This document shows positions 17,194 through 27,081 of a stretch of 64,000 nt of DNA, piece after piece (position 1 is the stretch's first letter; each line of letters starts with the position of its first letter). This stretch comes from Nostoc sp. TH1S01 (GTDB taxonomy: Bacteria > Cyanobacteriota > Cyanobacteriia > Cyanobacteriales > Nostocaceae): NCBI GenBank assembly GCA_018993265.1, contig JAGKSW010000027.1, positions 30,286-94,285 of the forward strand, read 5' to 3'. The notes under the pieces were generated by a model. It saw only the letters and a list, made by a program, of their open reading frames with translations. It did no database searches and was not told where the DNA came from. Both the position numbers and the translations under genes were made by a program.

Positions 17194-17661
17194 TCAAACC
17201 TGTTCCCTATTCCCTACTGTATTAGCTTTAGCAGTTAAAGCATATTGTTTAAACCTTTCCAAATCAGCTTGAATAGTTGATTCTACAGCCCGTCCTAAAA
17301 ACAAGTTGTCCATGATTTTGCCAATAATGCCAGGGATAGCATAGGACACAGTTAGCTTGACGATACTACTATTGTGGCGATCGTAAAAACGAATTGCTCC
17401 CTGATTTGGCAAACCGTCAATTGATTTCCATTGAATAATTTGGTTGGGAATAATTTTGAGAATCTGAGATTTCCAAGTAAATTCCAAACCGCCAGTGTTG
17501 AGTTTCCAAATAGATATCTCAGGATTATCGGGTGGTATTTTCACCGAATCAATCCATTTCATCCATCGGGGCATTTGCTCTAAATCAGACCACAGACTCC
17601 ACACTAAGTCAATGGGAGCCTCGACTTCTACTTGTACGCTATGCTCTAGCCAATCTGACAT
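17194..17661 (-). CDS. SRPBCC (START-like) family protein
   Basis: The 155-residue protein has the polyketide cyclase/START-like pattern: VQVEVEAPIDLVWSLWSDLEQMPRWMKWI at the N-terminus, alternating strands, and a long C-terminal helix LERFKQYAL. Such proteins bind lipids, quinones or other hydrophobic ligands. Its start lies 24 bp after the zeta-carotene desaturase stop codon, so the two are probably one operon and the ligand may be a carotenoid or quinone; this is inference from context. Confidence 0.8.
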   Translation of the reverse strand: MSDWLEHSVQVEVEAPIDLVWSLWSDLEQMPRWMKWIDSVKIPPDNPEISIWKLNTGGLEFTWKSQILKIIPNQIIQWKSIDGLPNQGAIRFYDRHNSSIVKLTVSYAIPGIIGKIMDNLFLGRAVESTIQADLERFKQYALTAKANTVGNREQV

Positions 17662-17685
17662 TCTTTGTTGTTCCTCTGGGGTTCG

Positions 17686-19125
17686 CTACTGCTTGATTGT
17701 CTCTAAAATCGCTTTTGCTGCCCGTCTTCCAGAAATTGTTGCTCCTTCCATACTATCGATATAATCTTGCTGGGTATAGCTACCTGCGAGGAAGAAATTG
17801 GGTATAGGAGTTTTTTGATTGGGGCGGTACAAATCCATTCCTGGGGCTTCTCGATAGAGAGATTGGGCAAGTTTAACGACTCCATACCAAGTCATGTTGA
17901 GTTCCCGCGATGAGGGGAAAAGTTCATGCACTTGCTTGAGAACGTGCTGGGCGATCGCTTCGTTACTTTCTTTAATAAATGGATCTCCTGGTGTGAGTAC
18001 CAGTTGCAGCAACGAACCTTGTCCTGGGCGATAGTAATCACTAGGACTAGTCAACGCCAAGTCAGCAAAACAAGAAAAGTCTGCGTCAGCAGTGTACAGC
18101 AGGTTATCTATCCCTGCTGCATGGTTGAGTTGTTTACGTTTCTCGGCATCTTGCAGTTCTGTCACCCAACCATCAAATCGCAACTGGACTGTGGCTACAG
18201 GTACTGCGTCTAATTTATAAATATTGTCAAATTCCGACCATTTTCGCCAATTTTGTGGTAATATCCGCTGAATTCCGGGAATATCACAGGCGCAGACATA
18301 GGCATCAGCTGTAATAGTTTCTGTAGTATCACCTTGAGCTACGACTATGCCAGTAACGTGGGTTTTTCCGTCTGCTTCAGCAAATTGAATTTCTCGTACT
18401 TGCCGACGAGTATAAACTTTTGTGCCTCTTGCTGCTAAATATTCCAGAATTGGTTTATGTAAATAACCATCAGGAGAACCTTCCAGCATTCGCAATACAG
18501 AAGCTTCACTTCTAACTGCGAAAAACTGGAAGATGGTTAGCATACAACGAGCAGAAATATTTTCGCAATCAATGAATCCCAATGCATAAGCAATGGGATT
18601 CCACATCCGTTTAATGCTACCTTCGCTACCACCATGACGACGAAACCAATCGGCAAAGCTAATTTTATCTAGGTTGCGGATGGTTTTCATCGCCCCGTCA
18701 AAGTCTACTAATCCTCGAACTATGGGGCTGGTTCCAAGGGCGATCGCATTTTGTAATTTATCTTGTAAAGATAGTTGGGAAGTAGTAAAAAATGCTTTCA
18801 AACCATTAAAAGGCGCACCTGTGAAAAAGCGAAAATCTAAAGCACCAGTGCGGCCGCCTTTATTAATAAAAGTATGGGTGTGTTCCTTTAAGCGTAAATG
18901 TGACAACGCCCCTACTTTTTCCATTAAGTCAAACAGTTGGTAGTAGCAGCCAAAGAAGACGTGCAAACCCATTTCTACATGGTTGCCATCGCCATCCACC
19001 CAACTGCCGACTTTACCACCAACAAACGGACGGGACTCGAAAATCTGGACTTCACAGCCAGCATCGGCTAAATCTACAGCGGTTGCTAGTCCAGCCAATC
19101 CCGCACCTACGATTGCAACGCGCAT
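17686..19125 (-). CDS. crtQ: 9,9'-di-cis-zeta-carotene desaturase (plant type)
   Basis: The flavoprotein converts zeta-carotene to neurosporene and lycopene at membranes, using quinone as acceptor. The FAD loop is [21 protein letters not shown] at the N-terminus, followed by [27 protein letters not shown], typical of ZDS, and a C-terminal [22 protein letters not shown] chose ATG 19123-19125 (MRVAIV), giving 479 residues with a GAGG upstream; a start at 19185 would add 20 poorly conserved residues. A START-like gene follows within 25 bp. Confidence 0.92.
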   Translation of the reverse strand: MRVAIVGAGLAGLATAVDLADAGCEVQIFESRPFVGGKVGSWVDGDGNHVEMGLHVFFGCYYQLFDLMEKVGALSHLRLKEHTHTFINKGGRTGALDFRFFTGAPFNGLKAFFTTSQLSLQDKLQNAIALGTSPIVRGLVDFDGAMKTIRNLDKISFADWFRRHGGSEGSIKRMWNPIAYALGFIDCENISARCMLTIFQFFAVRSEASVLRMLEGSPDGYLHKPILEYLAARGTKVYTRRQVREIQFAEADGKTHVTGIVVAQGDTTETITADAYVCACDIPGIQRILPQNWRKWSEFDNIYKLDAVPVATVQLRFDGWVTELQDAEKRKQLNHAAGIDNLLYTADADFSCFADLALTSPSDYYRPGQGSLLQLVLTPGDPFIKESNEAIAQHVLKQVHELFPSSRELNMTWYGVVKLAQSLYREAPGMDLYRPNQKTPIPNFFLAGSYTQQDYIDSMEGATISGRRAAKAILETIKQ

Positions 19126-19477
19126 TCCGTCTACCTCTTCAGTTTCTTTACAAATTGTAACTGGGTTGGTGTCGGAATTTGCCATTCACATCAAGTCTAT
19201 TTGCGAGGTTTCACACTCGCAGAGTCAGAAGTTAATTGTCAGAGATTTATTAGGAGTCCACCAGTATGTAGATGCACAATGGGTCAAAACCCATGAGTAA
19301 TAAAATGGCTTTTATTACTTTCATAAATTCCTGATTCCTAAATTTACTTTCGGCAAAATGCTTGTGTTGAGATACACAAACTTGAGTAAAGGTGGACTGA
19401 AAAAAGCATGATAGGTATTTTTAGGCAACCCAGCGACCATCTAAGACGCTGTGGAAACAATTGCTGATTTTACCTAT

Positions 19478-19651
19478 CTATTTTGCTTCTTTGTTGTCAT
19501 CAGATATTGGTAATCCTCGAATCAGTTCTCGAATTACATCTGTTGCAGGTCTACCTGTCTGCTGACAATATTTTTCTAGTTTCTCTGCTTCCTGTGTTGC
19601 TAAATTCACAGTGATACGTTTAACGGCCCATTTTTTATTAGTCATTATCAT
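19478..19651 (-). CDS. Orphan ribbon-helix-helix protein
   Basis: ATG 19649-19651 opens a 57-residue frame ending in TAG at 19478. The core KRITVNLATQEAEKLEKYCQ followed by TGRPATDVIRELIRG is a ribbon-helix-helix pattern, where the basic first strand would contact DNA and two helices form the dimer. It resembles CopG/antitoxin-like regulators. No toxin-like ORF is adjacent on either side, so a toxin-antitoxin role is not supported. An alternative start two codons downstream is equally possible. Confidence 0.65.
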   Translation of the reverse strand: MIMTNKKWAVKRITVNLATQEAEKLEKYCQQTGRPATDVIRELIRGLPISDDNKEAK

Positions 19652-21085
19652 GCAATCTGCTGTATATTAACACTATCAAAGCAACAAAATACTTCGGACA
19701 AGGAGGAATAAGATTATCAGAATTTGTGTCATGAAACAAGCAATGCTATAGACACAAAAATCGTCATTTTGTCAAATTATTCATCATTTTCCAAGAAGGT
19801 AATCAGAATGGAATTACTATTGTGGCAGGAAAAGTACTGGGTGTACATTCATGAGTTGTAACAATTACACTAATGAGCTTTTCAAGAAAACCTGACAATT
19901 AAATTCAATCAACTAATTGGAGATACCTAAGTTTCACTCAATCGAGATTACTAATATTTTTATTCAGAAAAAGTATTTTTACTTCTCTGCTTTATTAAGA
20001 TTCAGAGTACTCTGTTTGAGAGACAATTTTCTAAATAACTTGAGAGCCTAATATATCCACTCGTTACGAGGTGTGTATATTTGACTGGTAATTACCCAAT
20101 ATTACGCATCTATATGCGATCGCTCCCATTTTTAACAGTAGTTACTTTGATCTAACGACTGTTTTTTAGTACTCATTGGATTGGGTGTAGATATCTACAA
20201 ATTCAGATTGAGTATTTAAGTAATCATTGAAAGGCTCCTTTGTACCAGTGAGTTGAATTGAGATTTGATTAGTAACTACTTTTAGTAGTTATCCAGTGAT
20301 GTTCTGATTCATTACGAATCCTCTGCAAAATTTTTCGTAAATCTTTCAATATCTTTTGAAATCTTGCAAACATCACTATTTTCGTTTCAGAGTTTCTCGA
20401 TTAAGATACACATCTACTCCGTGAAACGAATTATAGTAAGCCTTGAAGAAAAGCTTAGATAGAACTCTCAATTTGCCTAGCTAAAAATCAAAGCGAATGT
20501 ATAATTAACCTCCTTAGCAATTCAAATGAAAAATTATTTAGTAAGCACTTACCATCCAAGGTAATATTTGCTTGATTTTTAGTGTTAAGGCTATTATAAC
20601 CATGATTTTTAGGCTTTAAATAATCTTCATTTAATGCTTGAGTACTAAAGTTTTTTGGACTTTATAAAAAACATATAAAAAAAATTGTCTAAATTAAAGC
20701 TTTAAGTATTTTCCGGTAACAATAATGTTGATACTTATCAAGAAAAATCATAATTTGAAATTTTTCAGGTGAAGTTCAAAGGCTATTTGACTTTCTCATT
20801 ACTCTGTCCAAAAAATTATCTCTGCAAAGGCTAGACTAATTTAGTCAAAAAATTACTGAAAAGCCAAAAAATATTGCTACTTCATAAACTTGGCATAAAG
20901 TAATCCAACTCACAAAGCAAGCCCATAGGCGATATGGAAAAATAACCAAAAATATTGGGCAATAAAATGCCATGATTCTTGGCTAGCAAAATCGTCTAGA
21001 AACATCCGAGAACTTGCTTATAAACTTGTATTCACCTACCAGCCAAATAAATCCTGAATTTTTGAGATTTTCTGAAAAATCTGCT
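19652..21085. other. Long gene-poor region
   Basis: About 1.4 kb in which I see no convincing ORF, tRNA or strong hairpin on either strand. It is A/T-rich with frequent stops in all frames. It may include promoters for the RHH gene and decayed sequence. Confidence 0.4.
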
Positions 21086-21220
21086 CAGGATTTACGCACA
21101 AAGGTTGTCTGTGAAGCATGGGTGTAAAGGTGTGAGGCGATGAGGGCTTCCCCGTGAGCGTCAGCCGGACGGTGTAAGGGTTTTGAACACTTAATTTTTC
21201 GTCTTACTGCGTAAATCCTA
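21086..21220. repeat. MITE-like element with CAGGATTTACGCA ends
   Basis: CAGGATTTACGCA (21086-21098) is matched by the inverted TGCGTAAATCCTA (21208-21220), twelve of thirteen bases complementary, 135 bp in all and without an ORF. The inside holds GGGCTTCCCC flanked by GGTGTGA/GGTGTAA-type units, perhaps a third, degenerate member of the hairpin module seen at 42582 and 62401. Confidence 0.6.
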
Positions 21221-21359
21221 CTGATAGACTGTTGTTTTTTCTCAAATTAGCCAAGAACAGCATTGAACTCTGCTGAAAAAGCACAACTAAATACCCAAAA
21301 AACAGCGGTTTGGGAAGATTGTGAATGTAGTCATGTTGATTATCAAGTGTTGGTTAACA

Positions 21360-22994
21360 TTACAACTGCGGCATAAGTTGCAAAGTACCAATACCTAAAT
21401 CTTTTGGTGAAAGCGATCGCGCCTCAAACAAAGCTACCATATCGCGCAGTTGAGGATTGCCACGAGCAGCGCCTGTTAATCCTTTGGCAATGATTAAACC
21501 GCAGTAACCTTTGGTATTCTTACACCGTTGATTCCATTTTTTGCGAGCTTCCACATGAATGGGATCGTCATCTAAAAATTCGCCGAACAAAAACAATTCA
21601 CCATTTTGAGTTTGCAGCAAACCCAAATCGTAGCGATCGCCATCAAAGGGATCAGCGCCAGGATTAAAGCAAATGGCTTTTAGTCCACCAGCAGCTTCTA
21701 TACTTTCAATTACCGTCTTCGCTTTGGGGCGGGAAGTTTGAATCAAAATCACAGGTAATCCATCACCTACTTGTTTGATTTCGCCGGCTGGATGATAAGT
21801 TACACCTTTACGTAGAAACTCCAACATTTCCCAAGAAACCACACCCAAGCTGAGAAAAGAATCTTCGGGAATTAAGTCATCGCGTAAAGACCGGAAAATT
21901 GGTAAATCGGGTGTTTCTAATTCTGATTCCGCCACACCAAAGCCAGCCATTTCCTCTAACTCAGCCGCTAATTGTGGCATAGAAGCGACAGTCACTGATA
22001 CTGATTTGGTTGTACCCTCTGCTTTTGGTAGAGAAATCCGATAGCGATGGCTGAGTTCAGGGAAAGTCTCATCACCTAACTGGCGACGATGGTCACGAAT
22101 AAAACGACACAGGCTTTCTAAGGCAACATAAACTACTAACGCCTCTTCATCATATAAAACAGACCGCAGTCCTTCTAAAGGATGAATGTTGCCGAAAGTC
22201 GGAGAAATTTCTGATAAAGGCAGTTCTGCTAAATTGTCAATTTCATCCTCATCTTCGTCATCAGCATCGATACTTTCAAAAGTCAGAAACAGACAATCTT
22301 GCTTGAGAAATGCTTCTTCTAAACGCCCTTGTGAATCTTCATGTTGTAAAACTGCGGCCCGAAATCTTTGGAGGGATTCTTCCGAACGATAAAACAAAAT
22401 TCCGTACTCCATCCCCAACATCCCCATGACTGAGGCATAAAGTGTACCGACATCCCACTTATTAATTTCGATGGAGATAATTTGCTGTTCTTCCAAAAAT
22501 TCCCAAGGGGCTGCTTGCCAAAGGGCAAATGCTTTTTCTTGCAAAGCTTGGGCATACTGTGGCGGTAAATCTGGGATTTGGTTATCAACAATTTCTGCAA
22601 AGCCGCGAAATAATTCATCAATTAAGGGCAATTCTGGGGCGTAGTCAATCACAATATCTAAATCTTGCAGCACGCCGCGCAGGTAAAATTGAATTTCTCG
22701 GTCTTTGACGACAATTTTCTGTGGTCTGGCAGGTTTAGCCGGGCTGTGGGGATGCTCCATTGCCCGCATCAAGGTGCGAACAATTGCTTCTGGGCCTGTT
22801 TCAGGAGGTACTACATCCATGCCACGAACAACGCCTTGTGAGCCATCAACCCAAAGAATACAATCACCATTGGCCGATGAATCTGAATGCGGGATTGGTG
22901 ACGATGACAATGGACGGCGATCGCCCTCCCATACAGAAGGAATTTGGGGTAATTTATTCAACCGACGATTGGTAGAGCGATTAAAACTTGTCAT
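21360..22994 (-). CDS. Conserved cyanobacterial protein, function unknown
   Basis: The 544-residue soluble protein begins with a basic, low-complexity stretch (1-45), then a globular region with GDCILWVDGSQGVVRGMDVVPPETGPEA. The middle is acidic (DDEDEDEIDNL near 255), and the C-terminal half ends with a region around 470-530 (FGEFLDDDPIHVEARKKWNQRCKN). I associate it with DUF6930-type cyanobacterial proteins, a tentative memory. No catalytic motif or membrane segment is evident. It is divergent from the iscA-like gene across a 317-bp region. Confidence 0.65.
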   Translation of the reverse strand: MTSFNRSTNRRLNKLPQIPSVWEGDRRPLSSSPIPHSDSSANGDCILWVDGSQGVVRGMDVVPPETGPEAIVRTLMRAMEHPHSPAKPARPQKIVVKDREIQFYLRGVLQDLDIVIDYAPELPLIDELFRGFAEIVDNQIPDLPPQYAQALQEKAFALWQAAPWEFLEEQQIISIEINKWDVGTLYASVMGMLGMEYGILFYRSEESLQRFRAAVLQHEDSQGRLEEAFLKQDCLFLTFESIDADDEDEDEIDNLAELPLSEISPTFGNIHPLEGLRSVLYDEEALVVYVALESLCRFIRDHRRQLGDETFPELSHRYRISLPKAEGTTKSVSVTVASMPQLAAELEEMAGFGVAESELETPDLPIFRSLRDDLIPEDSFLSLGVVSWEMLEFLRKGVTYHPAGEIKQVGDGLPVILIQTSRPKAKTVIESIEAAGGLKAICFNPGADPFDGDRYDLGLLQTQNGELFLFGEFLDDDPIHVEARKKWNQRCKNTKGYCGLIIAKGLTGAARGNPQLRDMVALFEARSLSPKDLGIGTLQLMPQL

Positions 22995-23311
22995 AGAGTC
23001 AGTTAATCAAAGGAAGCAATTTGCATGTCAACTGTTGGGGATGGCTAGCCTGGGAGAAAATTTTCCGGGCTGCACCTGAAGAGGAATGGCGACTCAGGTG
23101 GCCACAAGGCTGAAATTCTAAAATACCGAATGTCTAAATACACCGAGTCTCTCAATTCTAGAATAAAAAGCTTTGGCTGCTTTTGACGGAGTGTTTACAA
23201 TTGGCAATTTCCGGCCTCAATGTCGCTAGAATATATACAAAAATTACCCATCAACCCAGCAGCAATTACAAGCTTCTATAAGGTTACTAGTTATTAAGGA
23301 GTTAACAAAAG
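22995..23311. promoter_or_regulatory. Divergent leader region with two hairpins
   Basis: Between the divergent DUF6930-like and iscA-like genes. An imperfect palindrome AGCCTGGGAGAAAATTTTCC... spans 23046-23070, and CACCTGA (23073-23079) pairs exactly with TCAGGTG (23094-23100), followed by the palindrome GTGGCCAC (23098-23105). This could be a structured leader, a small RNA or an operator. No known riboswitch matched. Confidence 0.4.
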
Positions 23312-23668
23312 ATGACACAAGCAACGCAGCCTCAACAACGTGGCATTCTATTAAGCGAAGCGGCTTTGCGCCAAGTCAAACTCCTGCAAGAACGGCAAGG
23401 TCAAGATTTGTGCTTGCGGGTAGGTGTAAGGCAAGGTGGATGCTCCGGGATGTCTTACATGATGGACTTTGAGGACAAGAGCAAGATCACTCCGCAGGAT
23501 GAAGTTTTTGACTATGACGGTTTTCAAATTGTTTGCGATCGCAAAAGCTTGCTTTACCTTTATGGCTTAATGCTTGATTATAGCGATGCGATGATTGGCG
23601 GCGGTTTTCAGTTCACTAACCCCAATGCTAGTCAAACCTGTGGTTGTGGTAAGTCATTTGGTGTGTAG
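23312..23668 (+). CDS. IscA/SufA-type iron-sulfur cluster assembly protein
   Basis: The 118-residue A-type carrier holds or transfers Fe or [Fe-S] clusters during cofactor assembly. The three conserved cysteines are Cys44 (GGCSGMSY), Cys110 and Cys112 ([10 protein letters not shown]). Length is normal. The remaining suf genes are not adjacent. It is read towards a TPR gene 94 bp downstream, across heptad repeats. Confidence 0.93.
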   Translation: MTQATQPQQRGILLSEAALRQVKLLQERQGQDLCLRVGVRQGGCSGMSYMMDFEDKSKITPQDEVFDYDGFQIVCDRKSLLYLYGLMLDYSDAMIGGGFQFTNPNASQTCGCGKSFGV

Positions 23669-23709
23669 TAAGATTGTCATTTGTCATTCGTCCTTTGTTC
23701 TTTGTATTG

Positions 23710-23769
23710 ACCAATGACCAATGACTAATGACTCTTAACCAATGACTAATGACTCTTGACTAATGACTA
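23710..23769. repeat. STRR heptad tract overlapping a start codon
   Basis: Units of the type CCAATGA/CTAATGA run from about 23710 to 23769. The ATG of the downstream TPR gene (23763) is inside one of them (TAATGAC), so the repeat supplies the start codon and the first codons. Confidence 0.85.
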
Positions 23770-24185
23770 ACACCTTTGAATCCTTGTTTGATACAGGTTT
23801 GGAACGCTATAAAGCTGGCGAAGCAGTGGATTCTTTGATCCCTGTGTTTAAGGAGGTATGCGATCGCTCTCCGAAAACGGCTGCGGCTTGGATTTGTTTA
23901 GCATGGTTATATATGTTAGACAATAAACCTAACCCAGCTTATAAAGCTGCACAAAAAGCCGTCAAGTTAAGCCCGCAAGACCCACAAGCTAGAGTTAATT
24001 TAGCTGTAGCAATGCTAGAAACTGGTCAAAAAGGGTTACGCCAACACATTGATGCTGTACAACAGTTATTTTTGGTTAACCCAGAATGGCGCGATGAAAT
24101 TCAAGATAGTATTGAAGACGGTCTGAGCCGAAAACCAGACTGGGAGAGTTTGAAAAAAGTTAAGAAGTGGTTGTTTGAAGAGTAG
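23763..24185 (+). CDS. TPR-like repeat protein
   Basis: The 140-residue protein has tetratricopeptide-type helices: FKEVCDRSPKTAAAWICLAWLYMLDNKPNPAYKAAQKAVKLSPQDPQARVNLAVAMLE covers about two units at residues 27-88, with a further helical C-terminus. Such repeats bind partner proteins. It follows the iscA-like gene. The start is the ATG inside a heptad repeat; the next Met (in WLYMLD) would remove much of the first helix pair, so the repeat-borne start is the likely one. Confidence 0.75.
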   Translation: MTNTFESLFDTGLERYKAGEAVDSLIPVFKEVCDRSPKTAAAWICLAWLYMLDNKPNPAYKAAQKAVKLSPQDPQARVNLAVAMLETGQKGLRQHIDAVQQLFLVNPEWRDEIQDSIEDGLSRKPDWESLKKVKKWLFEE

Positions 24186-24426
24186 GGATGAGAGGATAGA
24201 GGTTAGACGCTAGGGGCTAGAGGTGAGAGTAACATCCCTAGGATTGTCACTTTGTATAGCAGAAGGGTGGAGGTAAGCGTCTTACTATGCCTGACACTCG
24301 TGCTTTTTAAATGTTCTCACCTATACTTCGACTGCTACAATAGCTAATTTCTATTGCTTAATTCTTATATTTCTAGCCCCTAGCCCCTAATCCCTAGCCC
24401 CTAGTCTCTAGTCTCAAATTGTCGAT
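24186..24426. repeat. Opposed STRR tracts
   Basis: GAGGATAGAGGTTAGACGCTAGGGGCTAG-like purine heptads at about 24190-24230 are complementary to CTAGCCCCTAGCCCC-like heptads at about 24374-24412. The pair could fold into a long imperfect stem between the TPR gene and the small membrane protein gene. Confidence 0.6.
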
Positions 24427-24669
24427 ATGAAAGATAAACTGTTAAATTGGCTGAACTTAATTTTGGTAGCCGATGTATTCTTAGTTTTATTTGGCTTTGG
24501 TTGGTTTGCGATCGCAGTTTTTGGTGATGCTGCTGGCATAAATTTGGGTCTTGATTTATGGCATCAGCTTTGGCAGCCATTATTTAACCCAGCTATTGGA
24601 ATTCTCATGGGGGGCGCAATTTTAAGCGGAATTATCAGTTGGGTGTCTCGGAAATTTCTTACTGATTAG
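24427..24669 (+). CDS. Small two-helix membrane protein
   Basis: The 80-residue protein has hydrophobic segments at about residues 10-33 and 52-70, separated by a polar linker (DAAGINLGLDLWHQLWQP). I do not recognise a family. It ends 14 bp before a perfect hairpin and is convergent with the epimerase gene. Accepted because of its clear membrane-protein composition. Confidence 0.6.
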   Translation: MKDKLLNWLNLILVADVFLVLFGFGWFAIAVFGDAAGINLGLDLWHQLWQPLFNPAIGILMGGAILSGIISWVSRKFLTD

Positions 24670-24682
24670 TTATTTGTCAATA

Positions 24683-24725
24683 GTCAATAGTCAATAGTCG
24701 AATTTTTTTACTATTGACTATTGAC
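24683..24725. terminator. Bidirectional terminator built from heptad repeats
   Basis: GTCAATAGTCAATAGT (24683-24698) is perfectly complementary to ACTATTGACTATTGAC (24710-24725), a 16-bp stem with a T-rich loop, sitting between two convergent genes. The stem arms are themselves heptad repeats. Confidence 0.75.
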
Positions 24726-24727
24726 TT

Positions 24728-25648
24728 TTATGTTAAAATTTGCTGTAAAGCTGGTTGTAAATTCGGATATTGGTAGGTAAAACCGGATTCTAAGGTACGC
24801 TTTGGCAGAACTTGTTGACCTTCTAAAACCACAATTGCGCCATCTCCCAGCAAAGCTTCAATGGCAAAAGCCGGAACAGGCAACCAAGAAGGACGATTTA
24901 AAACTTTTCCTAAAGTTTGAGCCAGATCATTCATTCGGACAGGATTTGGAGCAGTGGCATTGTAAACTCCTTCCATATCTGAATTGTTTAAAGCTTGCAA
25001 AATTAAATTAACTACATCGTCAATATGAATCCAAGAAAACCATTGGCGACCGCTGCCAATTGGCCCGCCAGCAAAGAGTTGAAATGGTGGAATCATTTTG
25101 GCTAAGGCACCACCATTACCAAGAACAATCCCAAAACGCAAAATTACTAGTCGCACACCCACATCTTTCACTTTTGTGGCTTCTGCTTCCCAGGCTTGGC
25201 AAACTTGAGCGAGAAAATCATTACCAGATACACTGGCTTCATCAAAAGTAGCGGTTTCATTTGTACCGTAGTAACCAATAGCTGAAGTATTAACTAATAC
25301 TTTGGGTTTAGGGTTTGCTTTGGCTATGGCTTCAACTATTTTTTGAGTACCTAGCTGACGACTATTAAGGATTTCTTGCTTACGTTCTGGTGTCCAGCGT
25401 CCCTCACCAATAGGTTCACCTGCGAGATTAACTACAGCTTCGCAACTGCTAATAACATCTTGCCAAGCACCTGATGTAGTCGGGGTATAAGTAATAATCT
25501 CGACACTAGGGAAATTTGCTGGTGGAAAAACCTTTTGAGCAAAGCCAGCATTACGGGTTAAAACCAATACTTGATGACCTTCTGTTTGGAGTCGTTCTAC
25601 TAAACGACTACCGACTAATCCTGTTGCTCCAGTAATTGCTACTTTCAT
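24728..25648 (-). CDS. TIGR01777-type NAD-dependent epimerase/dehydratase
   Basis: The 306-residue protein has an N-terminal Rossmann loop KVAITGATGLVGSRLVERL and an SDR-like core with NTSAIGYYG, the family's degenerate YxxxK region, and the WFSWIHIDDVV segment near residue 205. TIGR01777 proteins are widespread in cyanobacteria and plastids, with no proven reaction. I chose the second of two adjacent ATGs (25646-25648), which has GGAGG six bases upstream. Confidence 0.9.
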   Translation of the reverse strand: MKVAITGATGLVGSRLVERLQTEGHQVLVLTRNAGFAQKVFPPANFPSVEIITYTPTTSGAWQDVISSCEAVVNLAGEPIGEGRWTPERKQEILNSRQLGTQKIVEAIAKANPKPKVLVNTSAIGYYGTNETATFDEASVSGNDFLAQVCQAWEAEATKVKDVGVRLVILRFGIVLGNGGALAKMIPPFQLFAGGPIGSGRQWFSWIHIDDVVNLILQALNNSDMEGVYNATAPNPVRMNDLAQTLGKVLNRPSWLPVPAFAIEALLGDGAIVVLEGQQVLPKRTLESGFTYQYPNLQPALQQILT

Positions 25649-25930
25649 CATGCACCTCCACCAAAGCTTTATACAATTTTGGATTTTGGATTGAGCATTG
25701 CTGTCTACATTTATGTTGTGTCAATCCATTTGCCGCCATTTTTTTAGAAATTGGCCTTATTTTAAAGTTTTTTATCAAATTTTCAACTTGTGTTTCTTAT
25801 AGGTATTAGCGGAAAGCATCTAGCTTGAGCTAGTCTCCCAGTACCTTTATGTAATCAATCTGTAATGAATTAGCGTTTGACTGCTTCGGTATTATACGAT
25901 GGACGGAGTGTTGCAATACTTGGGGCTATT

Positions 25931-26278
25931 ATGGCTCGCTATACCTGTTCATTTACTATTGCTCTTCCTATTGACCATCTTCAGCCGTTACTTTTAGAGC
26001 TTCTTCAAGGCTGCGATTTGGAAATTCAGTATTACAACGCTGATTACATTCTGGCTCGTGAGATTCCTGGTAATATTTCGTTCTCCAAGTTGGTCAAGGT
26101 TGAAGTATTTATTGACAGATCAACCGCTACTGAAACAGAATCCCGGATGAGTATCGTCACTAAAAACGAGGAACTGCCACTTCAACTTGATAATCACTGC
26201 CGACAAATGTTTGAATTTGTCAAGCAGGAAATTGAAGAAAGTCGCCATTGGCATCTAATAGAAAGCCTTGCTGGTTAA
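25931..26278 (+). CDS. Conserved cyanobacterial protein, function unknown
   Basis: From ATG 25931 (MARYTCSFTI) the protein has 115 residues. An earlier start would add 18 residues with no family look. It alternates strands and helices (IALPIDHLQPLLLELLQGCDLEIQYYNADYILARE), suggesting a small alpha/beta domain, with a C-terminal helix FEFVKQEIEESRHW. I do not recognise a domain. It is convergent with the FHA gene across a hairpin. Confidence 0.6.
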   Translation: MARYTCSFTIALPIDHLQPLLLELLQGCDLEIQYYNADYILAREIPGNISFSKLVKVEVFIDRSTATETESRMSIVTKNEELPLQLDNHCRQMFEFVKQEIEESRHWHLIESLAG

Positions 26279-26302
26279 TTAAGTGGTGACAATGCTTTGT
26301 AG

Positions 26303-26324
26303 GCTAGCTTTGGGTAAAGCTAGC
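26303..26324. terminator. Hairpin between convergent genes
   Basis: GCTAGCTTT and AAAGCTAGC form a perfect 9-bp stem with a 4-nt loop, 25 bp after a stop codon. A T run is lacking, so terminator status is tentative. Confidence 0.5.
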
Positions 26325-26392
26325 TCTAACAAATTGGGGTATTTAAAAACAAGAAAGCTAAAAGTCAACACCTAAATAAAATTAGCTGGTTT

Positions 26393-26902
26393 TTAATCAT
26401 CCATATCTTCTGGATCGTCGGTCATGCCAGGGTTGATCAAGGTGATATCATACTCACTGGAATCGGTTTGTCCTGATCGCTGAGTATTTCTCAAGAGATA
26501 ATAGATAGCACGCACTTGAGGGCCAAAAACGATTTCGTCTTCATTTTTTAAATCGTGAGCCGGGATTTTGCGTCCGTTAATCATCAATCCGTTGGCACTG
26601 GGTTTACCTTTAGCATCACCATCTACAATTCGATAGTAATAGCTTTGAGTATTTTGCCCTCTTGGTAATCTGACTAAGGTAGCATGACGGCGAGAGACAA
26701 ACTGAGAGACTAAGCGGATATTGCAATCACGGTCTCTACCAATAGAGTAAACGGAATTTTCTAAAGCAAATTCCTTACGACCTTGATCATCTTCAAGAAT
26801 CAGTAGATGGCTTTCATGAGTTTCTGGTGCCATTGATATATCTTTGTCACTAGCAGCGGAATTTTGATTAATTAATGTTGGTCTATTATTGTTTCCTACC
26901 AT
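26393..26902 (-). CDS. FHA domain protein
   Basis: The 169-residue protein has a disordered N-terminus (1-28), then a forkhead-associated domain at about 30-140 with the phospho-binding pattern YSIGRDRDCNIRL, VSRRHATL and, later, SANGLMINGRK. FHA domains recognise phosphothreonine, so the protein likely serves Ser/Thr kinase signalling. The tail ends in an acidic run (MTDDPEDMDD). Another start at M24 (MAPETHESHL) is possible. It lies downstream of the copper ATPase, separated by a hairpin. Confidence 0.9.
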   Translation of the reverse strand: MVGNNNRPTLINQNSAASDKDISMAPETHESHLLILEDDQGRKEFALENSVYSIGRDRDCNIRLVSQFVSRRHATLVRLPRGQNTQSYYYRIVDGDAKGKPSANGLMINGRKIPAHDLKNEDEIVFGPQVRAIYYLLRNTQRSGQTDSSEYDITLINPGMTDDPEDMDD

Positions 26903-26963
26903 TCTCTCGTACTACAGTCTGTGTTAATAACTCTGACAAACTTAAAAGCTATTCTGACTGAGA

Positions 26964-26989
26964 AGAGTAGAACATCAATGTTCTACTCT
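26964..26989. terminator. Hairpin downstream of the copper ATPase gene
   Basis: AGAGTAGAACAT (26964-26975) and ATGTTCTACTCT (26978-26989) form a perfect 12-bp stem with a 2-nt loop (in practice a shorter stem and larger loop). It lies 93 bp past the ATPase stop on the minus strand. Confidence 0.5.
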
Positions 26990-27081
26990 GTGAGATGTGT
27001 AACACCTAACTATCGATTTAGTTTAACCTGAGTTGGTAAAAACCGACATTGAGTTTGCTTTCTTGCATTTAATAGCAGTCT

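Noticed and set aside
19478..19651. Toxin-antitoxin pair including the RHH protein
   Set aside because: No toxin-like ORF is adjacent on either side, so only an orphan RHH protein is reported.
23698..23769. CRISPR-like array in the CCAATGA repeats
   Set aside because: Units are 7 bp with no spacers; these are STRR tracts.
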